A stretch of DNA of 64,000 bases from Chiridota heheva (taxonomy: Eukaryota > Echinodermata > Holothuroidea > Apodida > Chiridotidae), in the NCBI GenBank assembly GCA_020152595.1, contig JAIGNY010001912.1:1564001-1628000 (forward strand). Direction: 5' to 3'. Below the pieces are notes generated by a model, which saw nothing but the letters and a program-made list of their open reading frames with translations, was not told the origin of the DNA and searched no databases. The position numbers and the translations under genes are program-made. Shown here piece after piece: positions 22,014 to 33,437 of this stretch. Numbering within the stretch: position 1 is the first letter of the stretch; every line of letters starts with the position of its first letter.

Positions 22014-22540
22014 TTTAGTTCTCTAGACAAAAAATAAATGAGGTCTGAACTCTGAAATAAACAAGAGAACATTGCCATTGGTCATACTTTGAGGAATATT
22101 GATAAGAAATGTATCACCTTCCAAGAGTGGAATTCAAATTTTTCAACACTGTTTCATGAAACAGTGCTTTTTCAATAAATATTGTTCTGATTCATATTTC
22201 ATTGTTGCTACAATTAGCGCCTACCTACAATACTCAAATAACAGGTCAAATACTCAAATAACAGGTCAAATACTCAAATAATAGGTCAAATACTCAAACA
22301 GGTTAAATACTCAAAAACAGGTCAAATTCCTTCAAAAAAGAGGGCATGACACATAATTGTTTAGTTTATAACGATTTTGCATAGTTCATTAATATCAAAA
22401 ACATGATATTCCATCAAAAGTCCCGAAAAGAAACCATTTGCATGATAAAAATTAAAACTATTCAAGCAATCGATGCTCCCAACAATGCAAGAATTGAAAA
22501 CGGCTAAGCGACATGTGACGTCACTCCCAGAACGATCTCA
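22003..22540 (-). promoter_or_regulatory. NEDD1 5' flank, putative promoter region
   Basis: Upstream of the NEDD1 start are an inverted CCAAT box (GACCAATGG on the minus strand, around 22077-22085) and a perfect palindromic cAMP-response-type octamer TGACGTCA at 22516-22523, about 510 bp upstream. No TATA box is obvious. Whether either site is used is inference. A 20-bp tandem repeat lies between them. Confidence 0.4.
22229..22325. repeat. 20-bp tandem repeat upstream of NEDD1
   Basis: Five units of AATACTCAAATAACAGGTCA; the first three are 20 bp and the last two are shortened or altered. It sits 230-320 bp upstream of the NEDD1 ATG, so it may lie in the promoter or 5' UTR. Confidence 0.9.
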
Positions 22541-24992
22541 TCAGCAAATTCGAACATACATACAAATACAGTGCTAACACCATAAGCAAAGTTTCTCCTT
22601 TGCATCGCAATTCCTGTTCTTCAGAAGACATTGAAATTGATATCTCAGGCCATTTCTGATGTAAATCAATATTTTCAATATAGATATCAATGTTTGCAAT
22701 AATTAAAAGTTGAGTTAAAACTTTGAAAGCCCATTAAAATTTGTAACTTAAAAATTTCATTTTGGAACAAATTAATGTACCAAGTCAATGGGTAATTTTA
22801 ACATTAGAATTTACTATTCGGAATTCTGATGAAAACAAATACTACGTAGAGGTCGTTAAGTTTCTACCCCCGTTAGTTTCCGCCCCAGAAAACAGTATTT
22901 TCCTGCCCAAAACTTGGGGGCGGAAAACAAATTTTTCAACTTACCTTTTTTGCACTTATTTCTGCAATGAAAATTTTAAATCAATAAGGCATTGTTGGTT
23001 CAAGTCTGTTGCATCAAAAAAAGGAATGAATTGATGGGTTAGGATAAAAAGAAGGATTAGGATTATTGAGTAGTAGTACCGTACCAGTGTAAAGTGTTTT
23101 TATGCTAATCTTATATCAAAGGAATGTGTAAATGAGATAAAGTTAATGATTTTAGGGTTGAAAGGTTTTGCAATGAATTTGGTGGTTTACTTTGATGTTA
23201 TTCAATATTTCCTGTATAAAATGAGCTTGCTCATTCCGTGACAGCTCATGCATTTTGTGTTCAAAATTGTTCTTCAAGACATATATTTGTAAACATTAAC
23301 AATAGCCCAAAATGTTGTAATTCTTATATATTTGCCGGTGAATTCCCGTATTTAAACATATCAAAATATATTGTGGGTTTTAATTTAAGTCGTCATTATG
23401 ATGGAATTCCATTAATGTATTTCTTGAAAATTAATTTTTTAGGGCAATTTTCTAAATGAATGGTCAAATATTTTTCTTCAAAAATTATTAAGAATACTGT
23501 AAAGTAGAATTCACAATACTTTTCAATCTGTTTTTGAAACTTATATTTGAATTATGCAAAATTGGCAATTAATCTTAAAAGAAATACTGTATATAAATAA
23601 AGATTACTACAAGAACTGCTGTGATCACAACTTTGTGACTTATAGTTATACTCAGTATACAAGTTATTATCCTATTACTTTGAAAATAACATATGATAAT
23701 GAAGTCCTTAAAGTAAAACTTGTATTGAACTGAAAAAATGCAGATAAATAAAGTTCAATACCAATGATGCCATTCCACCAGGTTTTTTTTACTATAAAGA
23801 CTAATTTCCTGCACCCAGTTATCCTCTTAAATTGATCCTTATCCTCACTCATTCCATAAGCCAGATGGTTCCAATTTAATCCAAGTTAAGTACGTTGCAA
23901 TATGCGTAGGCTACATGTACACTACCTTAGTGGTACCTACAGTACCTAGAAAAACGTTTCCACCTTAGAATAATTGCAAAGTACAGCTTAACATTACAAA
24001 TATGCTTACCAACAGTTCTTTTCACCAAGACTTTAACAACCAGTTTATTATTTACTAAGACTTGTTTACCTCACCGTTATCCTCTAACATGAATAATAAT
24101 TAAAATTAAACTTGCATTGACCTTACTTATCCTAGCCATGATTTCAATTTAACAGTTATTACTCACTTAAAAAAACGGTATTTTCTGCCCAAAAAAATGC
24201 GCACATACAGCCCGACTCGTGTTGAGTTTTATCAAGAAGACCGAGACCAATTTGTGCTGGCAATAATTTGCAGACAAGGCTTTAGGCCTAACTAAAACTG
24301 AATTTTGTTTGACAGCATGTTGTTTCATAGTACTGACAAAGAACAATTTAAACTAAAATTAAGTATGATATTATCGGTATCGATAAGTTAAGCAAATCAC
24401 GCTTGAAAAATACTAAGGCCATGTTCATGCGTTACTGGTACATGTTGCCTAAGTACATTCGTACAGTATTGAAACCATTTAAAGTAGTGTTAGGCCAAAC
24501 GTAAATCTACGCATTCTTCAAGGGAATGAAAACGTTTAATTCCCCAATTTTCATGAAGGAGACAAATGATCAAAAGTACTTCTCACTTACTTGTATTTGT
24601 AACCATGTGTCGTGTATGTAAATCATTTCATACAACGTCAGTTGTAAAATATTTCTCACCTCTTTCAAATTTACTAAAAGGCGCCATTTTGATTAAGTCC
24701 AAAGTTTCAGTCGTTTTATTTATTCCATGGGAGCTCACTGGTTCATGCATATGCACTTTTGATATGTGCAATCACCGTGTTCTTGGACATGATATATCCG
24801 AGGGAAAGGCGAGGGTTTTCGAAATGCCTATGTGATTTACATTATGGGAGCATTAATAACAAATGGAAGTTTTATATGAAGTAACATAACATAACAAGAT
24901 GATGGGCTAAGAAGGGTAAATCACCCCATTAAAAAGCCCAAACTAATACCACCACCAACACAAAAAAAAGAAAAAGATAATAATAATAATAA
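22541..24992. other. Intergenic, no gene recognised
   Basis: AT-rich DNA with short chance frames only. A small hairpin (TTTCCGCCCC at 22877-22886 against GGGGCGGAAA at 22917-22926) is the only local structure I see. Similar wording (TATTTTCTGCCCAAAA) recurs near 24180. Confidence 0.5.
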
Positions 24993-25280
24993 TCAAAGAC
25001 GCCCAGAATTAGTGAAGAACTTATCAATGTTGACTTTGAAATTGTGAACAGAATTAAAGCTAACTACCCACTCAGGCAAACCATTCCACTCATTAACAAC
25101 TCCTTGCAAAAAGCTAACACGCCGATTATCTATCCGTGATAAGTCTTTGGTCAACTTCAAACTGTTATTACGAGGATTAGCTGAAACATGCAAGAAATTA
25201 CAGGAAGGTAAAGCATCGCTACCAGATAGGAATTTAAAAACCTGAATCATATCGCCACGTACTCTTCTAATCACTATGAT
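24993..25280 (-). mobile_element. C-terminal end of a LINE reverse transcriptase (fragment)
   Basis: The minus-strand frame reads RRVRGDMIQVFKFLSG, then NSLKL, RIDNRRVSFLQGVVNEWNGL, PEWVVSFNSVHNFKVNIDKF and a stop. The order (RGD-x-IQVFK, then R-x-SFLQ, then VVNEWNGLP and a closing SVHNFK-x-x-IDKF) is the standard tail of CR1/RTE-like LINE polyproteins. The catalytic domain is missing, so this is a 5'-truncated copy. Its 93 codons are free of stops, so it may be younger than the copies in NEDD1. Confidence 0.87.
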
Positions 25281-26840
25281 AGGTATTTTTTTTTTTTAAC
25301 TAGTTTTTTTTACTCGTACTTTTTACGCTCGGTTGGCGTTCATGTCCTCTTGAAGGATTTTTGCCGACTTAACCGTTTCAGATTCAGATAGGGATTTTAA
25401 CCAAATCTGTGCCAACTAACGAACCGTAAGTTTCCTTTAACACAAATCTTGTGATAAAGGGGATAGGGATTTACTTTGTATCTTACATTTTAGTAACTAT
25501 TTACTGTACTTTTACAAACCAAATTTGAATAGAAAAATGACATTGGCTAATTCTCTCCCCGCCGCTTGTATTAAAATTAGTCTAAATATTCCTTTAAAAA
25601 ACAATGAAATCTTTTAGATGCCGCTATGCTTAATATTAATTTATGTTCATCCCATCCTTTCTTCATCCTTTGTAAATTCTTGTTTTACTGTGATGTAGTT
25701 TATTTTTGTAAACGGTGAACTCACGTTTATAAGTTTATGCAACTTCATCTATTGCGAAATTGCTGTGGCCGCAGTACTCCTGTACGAGCTGACTGTAGTA
25801 GTTGCATACCGCCGTACCTGGCTTGGGACTAAATCAGACTTTTGCAGTGGTCTGGATATAGCGGACGGCACATTGAAAATGGTAGTCGCACTGTCAACCC
25901 GGGCGTCTAAATTGATTTTACAATATAATATAGTATTCCGACGTTCAAATACTCTCAAAAAATGTCATCCACGTCTTAAAATAAATGATATTATCGTACA
26001 TCAAATTCGACTGTATTACCGATAACAAACTCGGGATATGCTTGACCAAAGAATGTAGTCACGTGATCGGATTTTTGACAATATCACAATTTGTTATTAG
26101 GAACATTAGGCTATACTGTTCCCAAGAACATCAATATGCACATTCAATGTAAATTTTAAGCTTTTATTGAATGTACACGTGTAACGATAGAAATTGAAAG
26201 AAAGTGTAAATAAGTATAATGTGAAAAGCTTTTCAAATTTGTAAGTCTGGAATAAAACTTTTCATACAAAACCAAAGAGCTTTAACACAAGCTCTTTGAC
26301 AAAACGAAGGTAAGCAGGTAAGAGCAAATCATGAAGGGAAATAATGATACAAATTTCAACCAAGATAATATAATTGGAAAAAGTTCCAGATTTTGAGGCG
26401 ATCACCTTTTACATATTTTTCTGCTCTTCAGTTAGATATGGCCTCTAAACGGTGCACTGTTATTTTGACAACATTTCCGAAAATATGTTATGCCATTAGT
26501 AATTTATTTTCATCAACGACACCCAACCTGAAAGGCTGGCTACAGCCCTGGGAGAAAGCCCCAAAGCTCTTCGAATTTGTTCTTTTCTGGATAAAGATTT
26601 TTTTAGCTCACAAGATATATAAGGGGGTATGAAGAAAATTTCCTGCAGCTATACATATTTATTCTTCTATTAAGGTAATGCAGGCGTTTGTTAGCAAACA
26701 AAAAGTTAACAAATCACATGCTAGATATTAAGAATAGTATTGATGGTTGATTGCATACAAATATTTTCGAGAATTTTCAGGATTAGTAGAGATTAGATAG
26801 GTCTTGATTATGCATTTCCAGACTTGACAAGATCTATTTC
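25281..26840. other. Intergenic, no gene recognised
   Basis: AT-rich sequence with poly-T at 25289-25313. The 86- and 69-codon frames near 25750-26025 overlap on opposite strands and resemble no family I know. Confidence 0.45.
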
Positions 26841-27105
26841 AGAAAAAGTTTCATGAAGAACTATTTTACCATGGACCCATACCAAAATTTAAGTGATTTG
26901 GTAAGATTGTACAACACCTCTTTACCTCGGTCTAAAAAAAATATGCCAAAAACCTCCGGTGACTCCCTATTGAGACTATCCTCATTCAAGAGATATAAGA
27001 TAGTCATTTTTAGAAAACATCACAAAACATCCCAACTCGTTCGCGTTCTGGTACAAAAAGGACACCGAACTTGACTCTTTCATCATAGGTTTAATGGCAG
27101 TCCGG

Positions 27106-27522
27106 GCGCAACCTGAAAAACTGGGTACTTTGAAATACCCAAACAATTGGGTACTTTTATGTATTACGTTATCGCATGAGTCTACACATTTAACTAGCCC
27201 ACACTAAACATATGTGGTTTCTCATTTTCCGCTCCGGATTGTCCAAAATTTCACTGGATATCCTGAAATTTTGGAGGCAGATAGTAAATAGATATTAAAA
27301 ACTTTTTGCCGCTGCTTTTTTAAATTCATCGTTGCCTTTTTGAGAAAATGAACAAAACAGACTGCCGATATTGAAATTTTGGACAATCCGGAAGGGAAAA
27401 TGAGAAACCCCATATGTTTAGTGGGGGCTAGTCAAATGTGTAGGCTCATGCGATGACGTAATACATAAAAGTACCCAATTTTTTGGGTATTTTAAAGTGC
27501 CCAGTTTTTCGGGCTGCTCCCG
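27106..27522. mobile_element. Palindromic element, family A copy 1 (long terminal inverted repeats)
   Basis: The left arm, from about 27116 (GCAACCTGAAAAACTGGGTA), is mirrored by the right arm ending near 27522. They match over about 150 bp, including ACTAGCCC, TCATTTTCC, TCCGGATTGTCCAAAATTTC and a TGACGTAA-type site (intact in the right arm, mutated in the left). The same arms form the element at 55745-56265. Part of the inner right arm is missing. No coding region. It borders the broken retroelement that begins at about 27540 and may have inserted into it. Confidence 0.82.
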
Positions 27523-27539
27523 AAGTGAATGGGGCAAAT

Positions 27540-29110
27540 AATTAGTTCCGTGCTACCAGGGTAGTTAGGAGAGACCCTGAAGGTAGTTTGAAATGGTCAG
27601 GTGATCCAAAGAGAACAACTCCTCCCGAAGGACTGAAGGATTAGAACCTCTTTTGATAGACAAATTAAGAGAACAAATAGTAGGTCGACCCATTGAAATT
27701 TCAGAAGAATTGCATAGAAGGTCAGAACCGTTAGTTTAGCACATTCATAATATGGCAACCAAACAAATTCCGAAACAAGCGGAACTGAATAAACTTATGG
27801 AGGTTATCAAACGGAAAGATAATTCGAAATTTTAATTTACCCATAATTTGTGACCTATGGTTGAACTGGAAAATTCTCCGTTTTTTAAAGCTTTGTATGA
27901 TTTCTTAGCTCATAACATTTTACCAAGTGATGCTATAATGCTGGAAAGTCGGTCAAACTTAGCGCTGAAGAGTATATCTTGTGTAACGGTTTATTGTTTC
28001 GATTGTTTTATAAGGACAAGGAACAAGACTGTAAATTGCAATAAGCTATTCCTGAAAGTTTGGCAGATACAATTATTGCACAATTTCACGCTACCATATT
28101 GAGTAGTCACCAAGGTGTAACTAAACTTATCTGACTATTAGAAGCCATTTCTATATCCCACGTATGTTCGAAAAAACTCAGGATACATTAAGTGATGTTT
28201 GAAATTTCAAGAATTTAGGGGTAAGCCAGATAACTTCAGACCATTTCATTGTAGATTCGCAAAAAGCCTCGTTTCGTTATTTGTGTCCCATTACGCACTT
28301 TAGATGTGGAAACGATTTGTAAAGTCATTATCCAGAAAGTCATAGGAATATTTGTCCCGCTCACACTATCAGAAAAAAAGGTTCTAGAGACGAGAAGGTT
28401 CCAAATACGTGACAAGTTGGAATCTTTTTTTCTCTAAGAGTGCATCTGTATTATTTCAGAAACAGCTTCTTCCCTGACAAGTAAGATTATCACACTCTTA
28501 TGTGATGCATTGCAAATAGTTAGAAAGGTTGTAAGTGATGAAGTGCACAGAACCACGGTAGTTTACAAGTGGAAAGGCATATCCAAACTATTGGGAATTT
28601 TTTGAAGAAGCATGAAGAAACACCTTAATCAATTCGGTAAGAATTGGGTACGATCTATTTCCACTACTAGTTTATGCTTACAATTCGTTCTCATCCCCGT
28701 ACTTGGGAAAATTTAGCCTATATGAATTGGTATTGGGAAAACCGCCTCCTAAATTAACCAGTATCTCTTAGAATCCAATACAGGGATTAATTCAGCCTCA
28801 TGAAGAATATGCTGATCATATGAACAAAAAGTTTGTAAACATAGGGAGGTTATTCTCTCCTTACAAGGAGGCGTCAAGAGGCCCAAAGGTTGACTATACC
28901 ATCATACAATTTAGACAAAATGGCAATATATTCAGTTGGTCAGTTGGTTTATTTACATAAACCTATCATCTTTAACTGCATACTCGAAGAAAATTGCAGC
29001 ACATTGGTGTGGATAATTAGTGAATCACAGAATCTTAAACCGCTCGCATTATATCTTGAGTACCTTAAAGGGAGAAGTGATGTATTCAATTATAAAAGGT
29101 TGAAACCTTG
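27540..29110 (+). pseudogene. Broken Ty3/gypsy-like LTR retrotransposon, integrase region
   Basis: Ordered fragments on the plus strand in shifting frames: SPFFKALYDFLAHNILPSD (from about 27872) resembles the linker before integrase; then comes a zinc-finger-like His region with SHQGVTKLI; HFYIPRMFEKTQ (28146) corresponds to the usual FYxPxM block; VERHIQTIGNF (about 28570) to the ER-x-x-x-T block; LPLLVYAYNS (about 28661) and LYELVLGKPPP to the integrase core end. An in-frame TAG at 28769 and several frameshifts inactivate it. I could not define flanking LTRs. BEL/Pao is an alternative class. Confidence 0.72.
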
Positions 29111-29239
29111 TTTTTAAGATCTTCAGAAAGTAAGCCCATCACACATTTGCAGACGGAAGCTAAAGCAAATTAAAGAAATTAATCAAGGGATAAAAATGAA
29201 CATAGAAATAAACTAATGGAACAAAGCCTGGATAGAAAT

Positions 29240-29384
29240 GTAACCAAATGTTTTGTATTATTAAATGTAGTTGAAATATTACAATGACGGGGTCGTCGCC
29301 TGCGTATTCGGTTATGATAGTACAAATGCTATGAAACATATCTGACCTATAAATAGTAACCAAATGTTTTGTATTATTCAATGT
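29240..29384. repeat. 29-bp direct repeats around a dispersed core
   Basis: GTAACCAAATGTTTTGTATT continues for nine more bases at 29240-29268 and recurs at 29356-29384 with a single mismatch. Between them lies TACAATGACGGGGTCGTC followed by GCGTATTCGGTTATGATAGT, a core also present at 33155-33225 (inverted) and 58420-58470. Confidence 0.85.
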
Positions 29385-31740
29385 GAAAAGGTCAGCTCAG
29401 ATGCTTATAAGTCATGGATTAAAATAGCCTCTTGTGATAGGTTGACTGACACCCAATTAGACTGTTAGAACAACAATTGCATCTAGTTATGGAATCATCA
29501 GTTGAAGAGAATTTTGAGTTTATAATAAAGGGTAGAGCCAATGTTGGTAATTTTGAGTAATTCTTCAGTTTAGTAACCAAAATGGGGTTAAATCAAGATT
29601 CTGGTGGAATGTGAGCAATCATAATGGTACAGGAACAGTACGTACATTTCCGTTTAAAGGGTCTATCCAAAAGTTGATCAAGCGTATGCACCCTAGGCGG
29701 AAATGTTATTTCCCTTTCCCTTTCTTCCAAGTAAGCCTTTTTTATTTAGATGTCTCTCGATTGAGATTAAGCGTTGATGTTGTATTAATTACAGTCGCCT
29801 CCTTGATATCCTTGTTCTCTGCTTCGGTTTAGCAGATTTTTTTTCGCAATAGCTCCTTTGGAAGAAATTGCCATGATTATAATCGGATAGCTGTCCTTTC
29901 GTTGTTGAAGGGCATTGCTGACGAGATGAATGACGCAGTCTTCTCCTACCTTGTTTAGAAAGGTTCTTGTTGTTACTCTTTGCCTTCTCTCGTATTATGA
30001 ATAAACATTTTTTTAAATACAGATTTCCCAGAATTGCCCTACCTGGAAGAGATGCAATGAATAATTGAGATTCACAGAGTTGCTTAACCTGGAAAAGAAA
30101 ATGTAAACAAAGAAATATCAATAAATAATTTTGAGATAATTTAATTTGATGTATTACATATTGGTTTAGATTTGGATAACTTTAAAAGAACGTTGTTTGT
30201 GAAGTAATGATAATTCCATTGTTTTCCGTTGTTTATAGCTTAACTATAGGCTACTCCGTTTTACTTTGCCAACCAATGTCCTCGTAAATAGAGGGAATTT
30301 GTTTTCTTGCATGATAGACATAAGGCAGTATCATCTTTGTACCCGTCCAGTAAATAAGACTGTTATTGTTCAGATCATCTTTTCTCATATCGATTCATTA
30401 ACGATCTAAATATTTATCTAAATTTTGTTTTTGGATACTTATAGTTCAGTAGTTGTTTCATTGCGGGAACTTTCTTAGGTTAGACTGTTAGATAGTTGGG
30501 ATTTTTTCGTCTTACCTAATATTATCTATTTGAGCATTAGCCTATGGAAGATTATCTATCTTTGTGAGTAACTTAAGTAAGACTTACAGATGCACAAAAC
30601 GTGAAAAATTATACGATCAAACAAGAATTTACTGGAAATTATTATCGTTGGTTAAATAGGTGAGGATTAATAATTTTGTTTAGAGAAAAATATTTTCGAA
30701 ATTTTGTTGAAATGAATATGAGTTGAGTAACTTGTTTTTCAGCCTTCTTGTGTTTCACTTAATATTTTTTGTGAGACAAGCCAAATTTTGGACTTTCCAA
30801 CAAAATTTTTGGAAGGAATATGTCGTGTATAGCAGAGCATATTTCGCTTTTAACCATTGCAATATCAGTGTTTCATTACTCCTTTAAGGTGGTACCCGAC
30901 AAAGAGAGATTTTGATTCTCAGGTAGTTATTAAATTGTTAACTTAAATTATTAACTTTGTCTTGTTTTAATGCCAACGAAAATTAGGTTATTTAAGCAAT
31001 GGAAGGCTTATCTTCTTCCGGTTCTCATAAACCTTGCAGCTGTGTAATCTCATTTTAATCAGCTTTCTGGTTGATTTAAGGTAAATTCTCGTAGATACAA
31101 TGTTGAAAGTCACGACGTAATATATTCGTTTGGTTATTCATTGCGCATGCCTTATACTGATTGGTAATTTGATTAAGTAGGCGTGTCTACCACCAGCCCT
31201 AGAACGCATCTTTTTTTATTAGAGAGCTCGGACTGGTAACATATAAGATATGAAGAGTTGGTTTTGAGAAGTTGTTATAGTAACGAAAGCAAAGTTTGCT
31301 TACTGAAGGATTATGCATGAATATATTTGTGAACTCCACTAACTTTGCTGATTATTGAAGAAATATTGGAGATAATCAAGAGATTAGGAAAATAAATATA
31401 CTGTACAAACTGTTTTACCAATGTTTACCAAAAATATTCTTTTATCTGGAGAAATAATGTAGACTCATAAATATATCGCTTGTGCAAATAAACTATACTA
31501 GTTTTGTTAAATTTTCCTGAGTGGACAATTTTTTTTGCAAGGATTAAGGATTTTGACTTTTCTTTGGTGCCTGGAAAACCAAACTTTGACCCTGTATAAC
31601 CCCAAGACCCCAATGAAGACCAACTTTACATTGATTTGTGTTACTCTGGTAGAATATGAGAAATAGATAAATACATGCAGTCTGAAGTGGGATTGGAGAC
31701 CCCGGATATTCGTAACAATGGGTGATGAAAATTTACTAAT
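29385..31740. other. Intergenic, no gene recognised
   Basis: Follows the retroelement remnant and may contain its 3' LTR, but I could not find a matching 5' copy. AT-rich, no domain seen. Confidence 0.4.
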
Positions 31741-32520
31741 ACAGTTAATTACTCGGTATACTCAGTGATGTCGGAACTACGGGGATCAAGGAGGCCACTG
31801 CCCCGAAGGGGCATGACGTGCCCTTTTAAAAGTTGGGGGCGGGCGGGGAAGGAGGTGCTTTTTGAAAATTGAAGGTGGACCGAGGCAGGAGGTACCCTTT
31901 TTAAAGTTATATGAAATTTACGGTCATTCTTGACGCTTGAAAACAAATAAAAATCTACTCACTCACAAATCCTACATATAGTATAAGATGTAATATACAT
32001 TTAGTATTTACTTGACACAATTTAAAAGGTGTCATACCAGGGGTACGACACCGAGAACCGTGGTGGAAGGGAGGTATGGCCCCCAATTATTGTCAAAGCA
32101 ATAATTTTCAAATGTAGGTCTTTTACCTATTCGCCCGATAGGCAATTGCCAGCATTGGTCCTGACTTCCTTATTTCAAACCCATAGGCGCGATTTGCCTA
32201 CCGAAAAGGTGGGAAAGGGGAGGGGGCGAGGGGGAGTCAAACGTGGGAGGGAAGATGGGGAAAATCACAATCACGTTAAGATTCTAAAAATTACCATACA
32301 AAAATACATTTGGAAAAAAAGTGGCGGTAAGGCAAGTGCCCCTTGTTCCCCAAATCCAGGATTAGGGAAAACGTGCCCTCACCCCCTATACACACACTTT
32401 CTCAAAAACTGACAAAAGAACCCCCTTTTTAAAAAGAAAAGTGTCCTCCAATTACTGTCAAAAAAGTGCCCTCACTTGATTTTCATGCCCCTTGCTCCGA
32501 GTTCCTTCCGACACCCTTGG
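31741..32520. repeat. GC-richer dispersed repeat with 'GTGCCCTTTTT' phrases
   Basis: Phrases such as ACGTGCCCTTTTAAAAG, AAAGTGCCCTCA and GGGGCATGA recur in both orientations within this stretch, and similar wording (AAGTGCCCTTTTTAGAG) occurs at 58755. Base composition differs from the AT-rich flanks. It looks like an old interspersed repeat rather than a gene; the class is unknown. Confidence 0.4.
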
Positions 32521-33150
32521 GTATACTCCTTTAGAGAGATCCATTCAATTTATACGTCCAAGCGTTGGATTCAGAACCATTAAGATGTGTCCATGGGACA
32601 GTTAAGGGACGGGGTGATAGTAAATTGTAAAGTAATTGGTTTTACCGAAATTTGTTGGGAGAAAGAACATCAATTGAGAAAAAATGGGGCATGTGGTCTC
32701 ATGCATCCATGGCTCCCATTTTTGACGTTTCCGATATATGAATTTCTCTCTGATCCTCAAATGACCATTCTTAGGTACATTCATAATCATAACTAAGGTT
32801 AGAGTTTTAAACTTTTGATACTACAGTATTAAAACTGTACAAGCAGAATGCAAAAACCAATAGCCTGTGATGTTTGAATTTTGTTATTGTTACACTGATA
32901 TTTGTTTTTGTTTTGAGCAAATTTAGGTATATAAGAAAAAAGAGAATGTCGGCCTGCAGTATTACTTTCTTGCGCACTTCCATTACTTACTCGTTACATT
33001 GTTATGTATACATTACAGAGCCATACATGTAAACGGCCAATTGTCGAAACAATTATTCAATCAGTTATTGAACTACCCTATAAATAAAGTCCCAACAATA
33101 ACGGAATTTAACTGGATTGATTTAAAATGTCTGCCGTAATATCAATTGTG
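32521..33150. other. Intergenic, nothing recognised
   Basis: Two short frames on opposite strands (32587-32796 and 32602-32790) overlap fully and match nothing I know. Confidence 0.45.
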
Positions 33151-33154
33151 TTGT

Positions 33155-33437
33155 TACTATCATAACCGAATACGCAAATGTCATTGATTGTGTGTTCACT
33201 CGTCGTCTGTCGTCGTCGACGGAATTTGAAAGACCTGAGGTCATGAGACCGCATAGCAACCGCGCGCATTCACCCCGCATTAGAGTAAAAACAAAGCGAT
33301 CAGCCGTTTTTGTTTATGCCATACGTACCGCACACAGTAAACGCATACGGACTTTCCCATGTGTATCGCGCAAAGGTTTATTTTCACTCCAGAAAATGAC
33401 GTCATCTCTCGGATGTGACGTATCACCAACCAAGTGA
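33155..33437. promoter_or_regulatory. CpG-rich patch with a TGACGTCA site; left end is a repeat core
   Basis: In otherwise AT-rich DNA this stretch has many CpG dinucleotides (CGTCGTCGACGG, CGCGCGC, CATACGTACCGC) and a perfect TGACGTCA at 33397-33404, followed by TGACGTAT at 33416. The first 70 bp are the dispersed core shared with 29.3 and 58.4 kb. It may be an unannotated promoter or simply the body of a young repeat. Confidence 0.35.
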
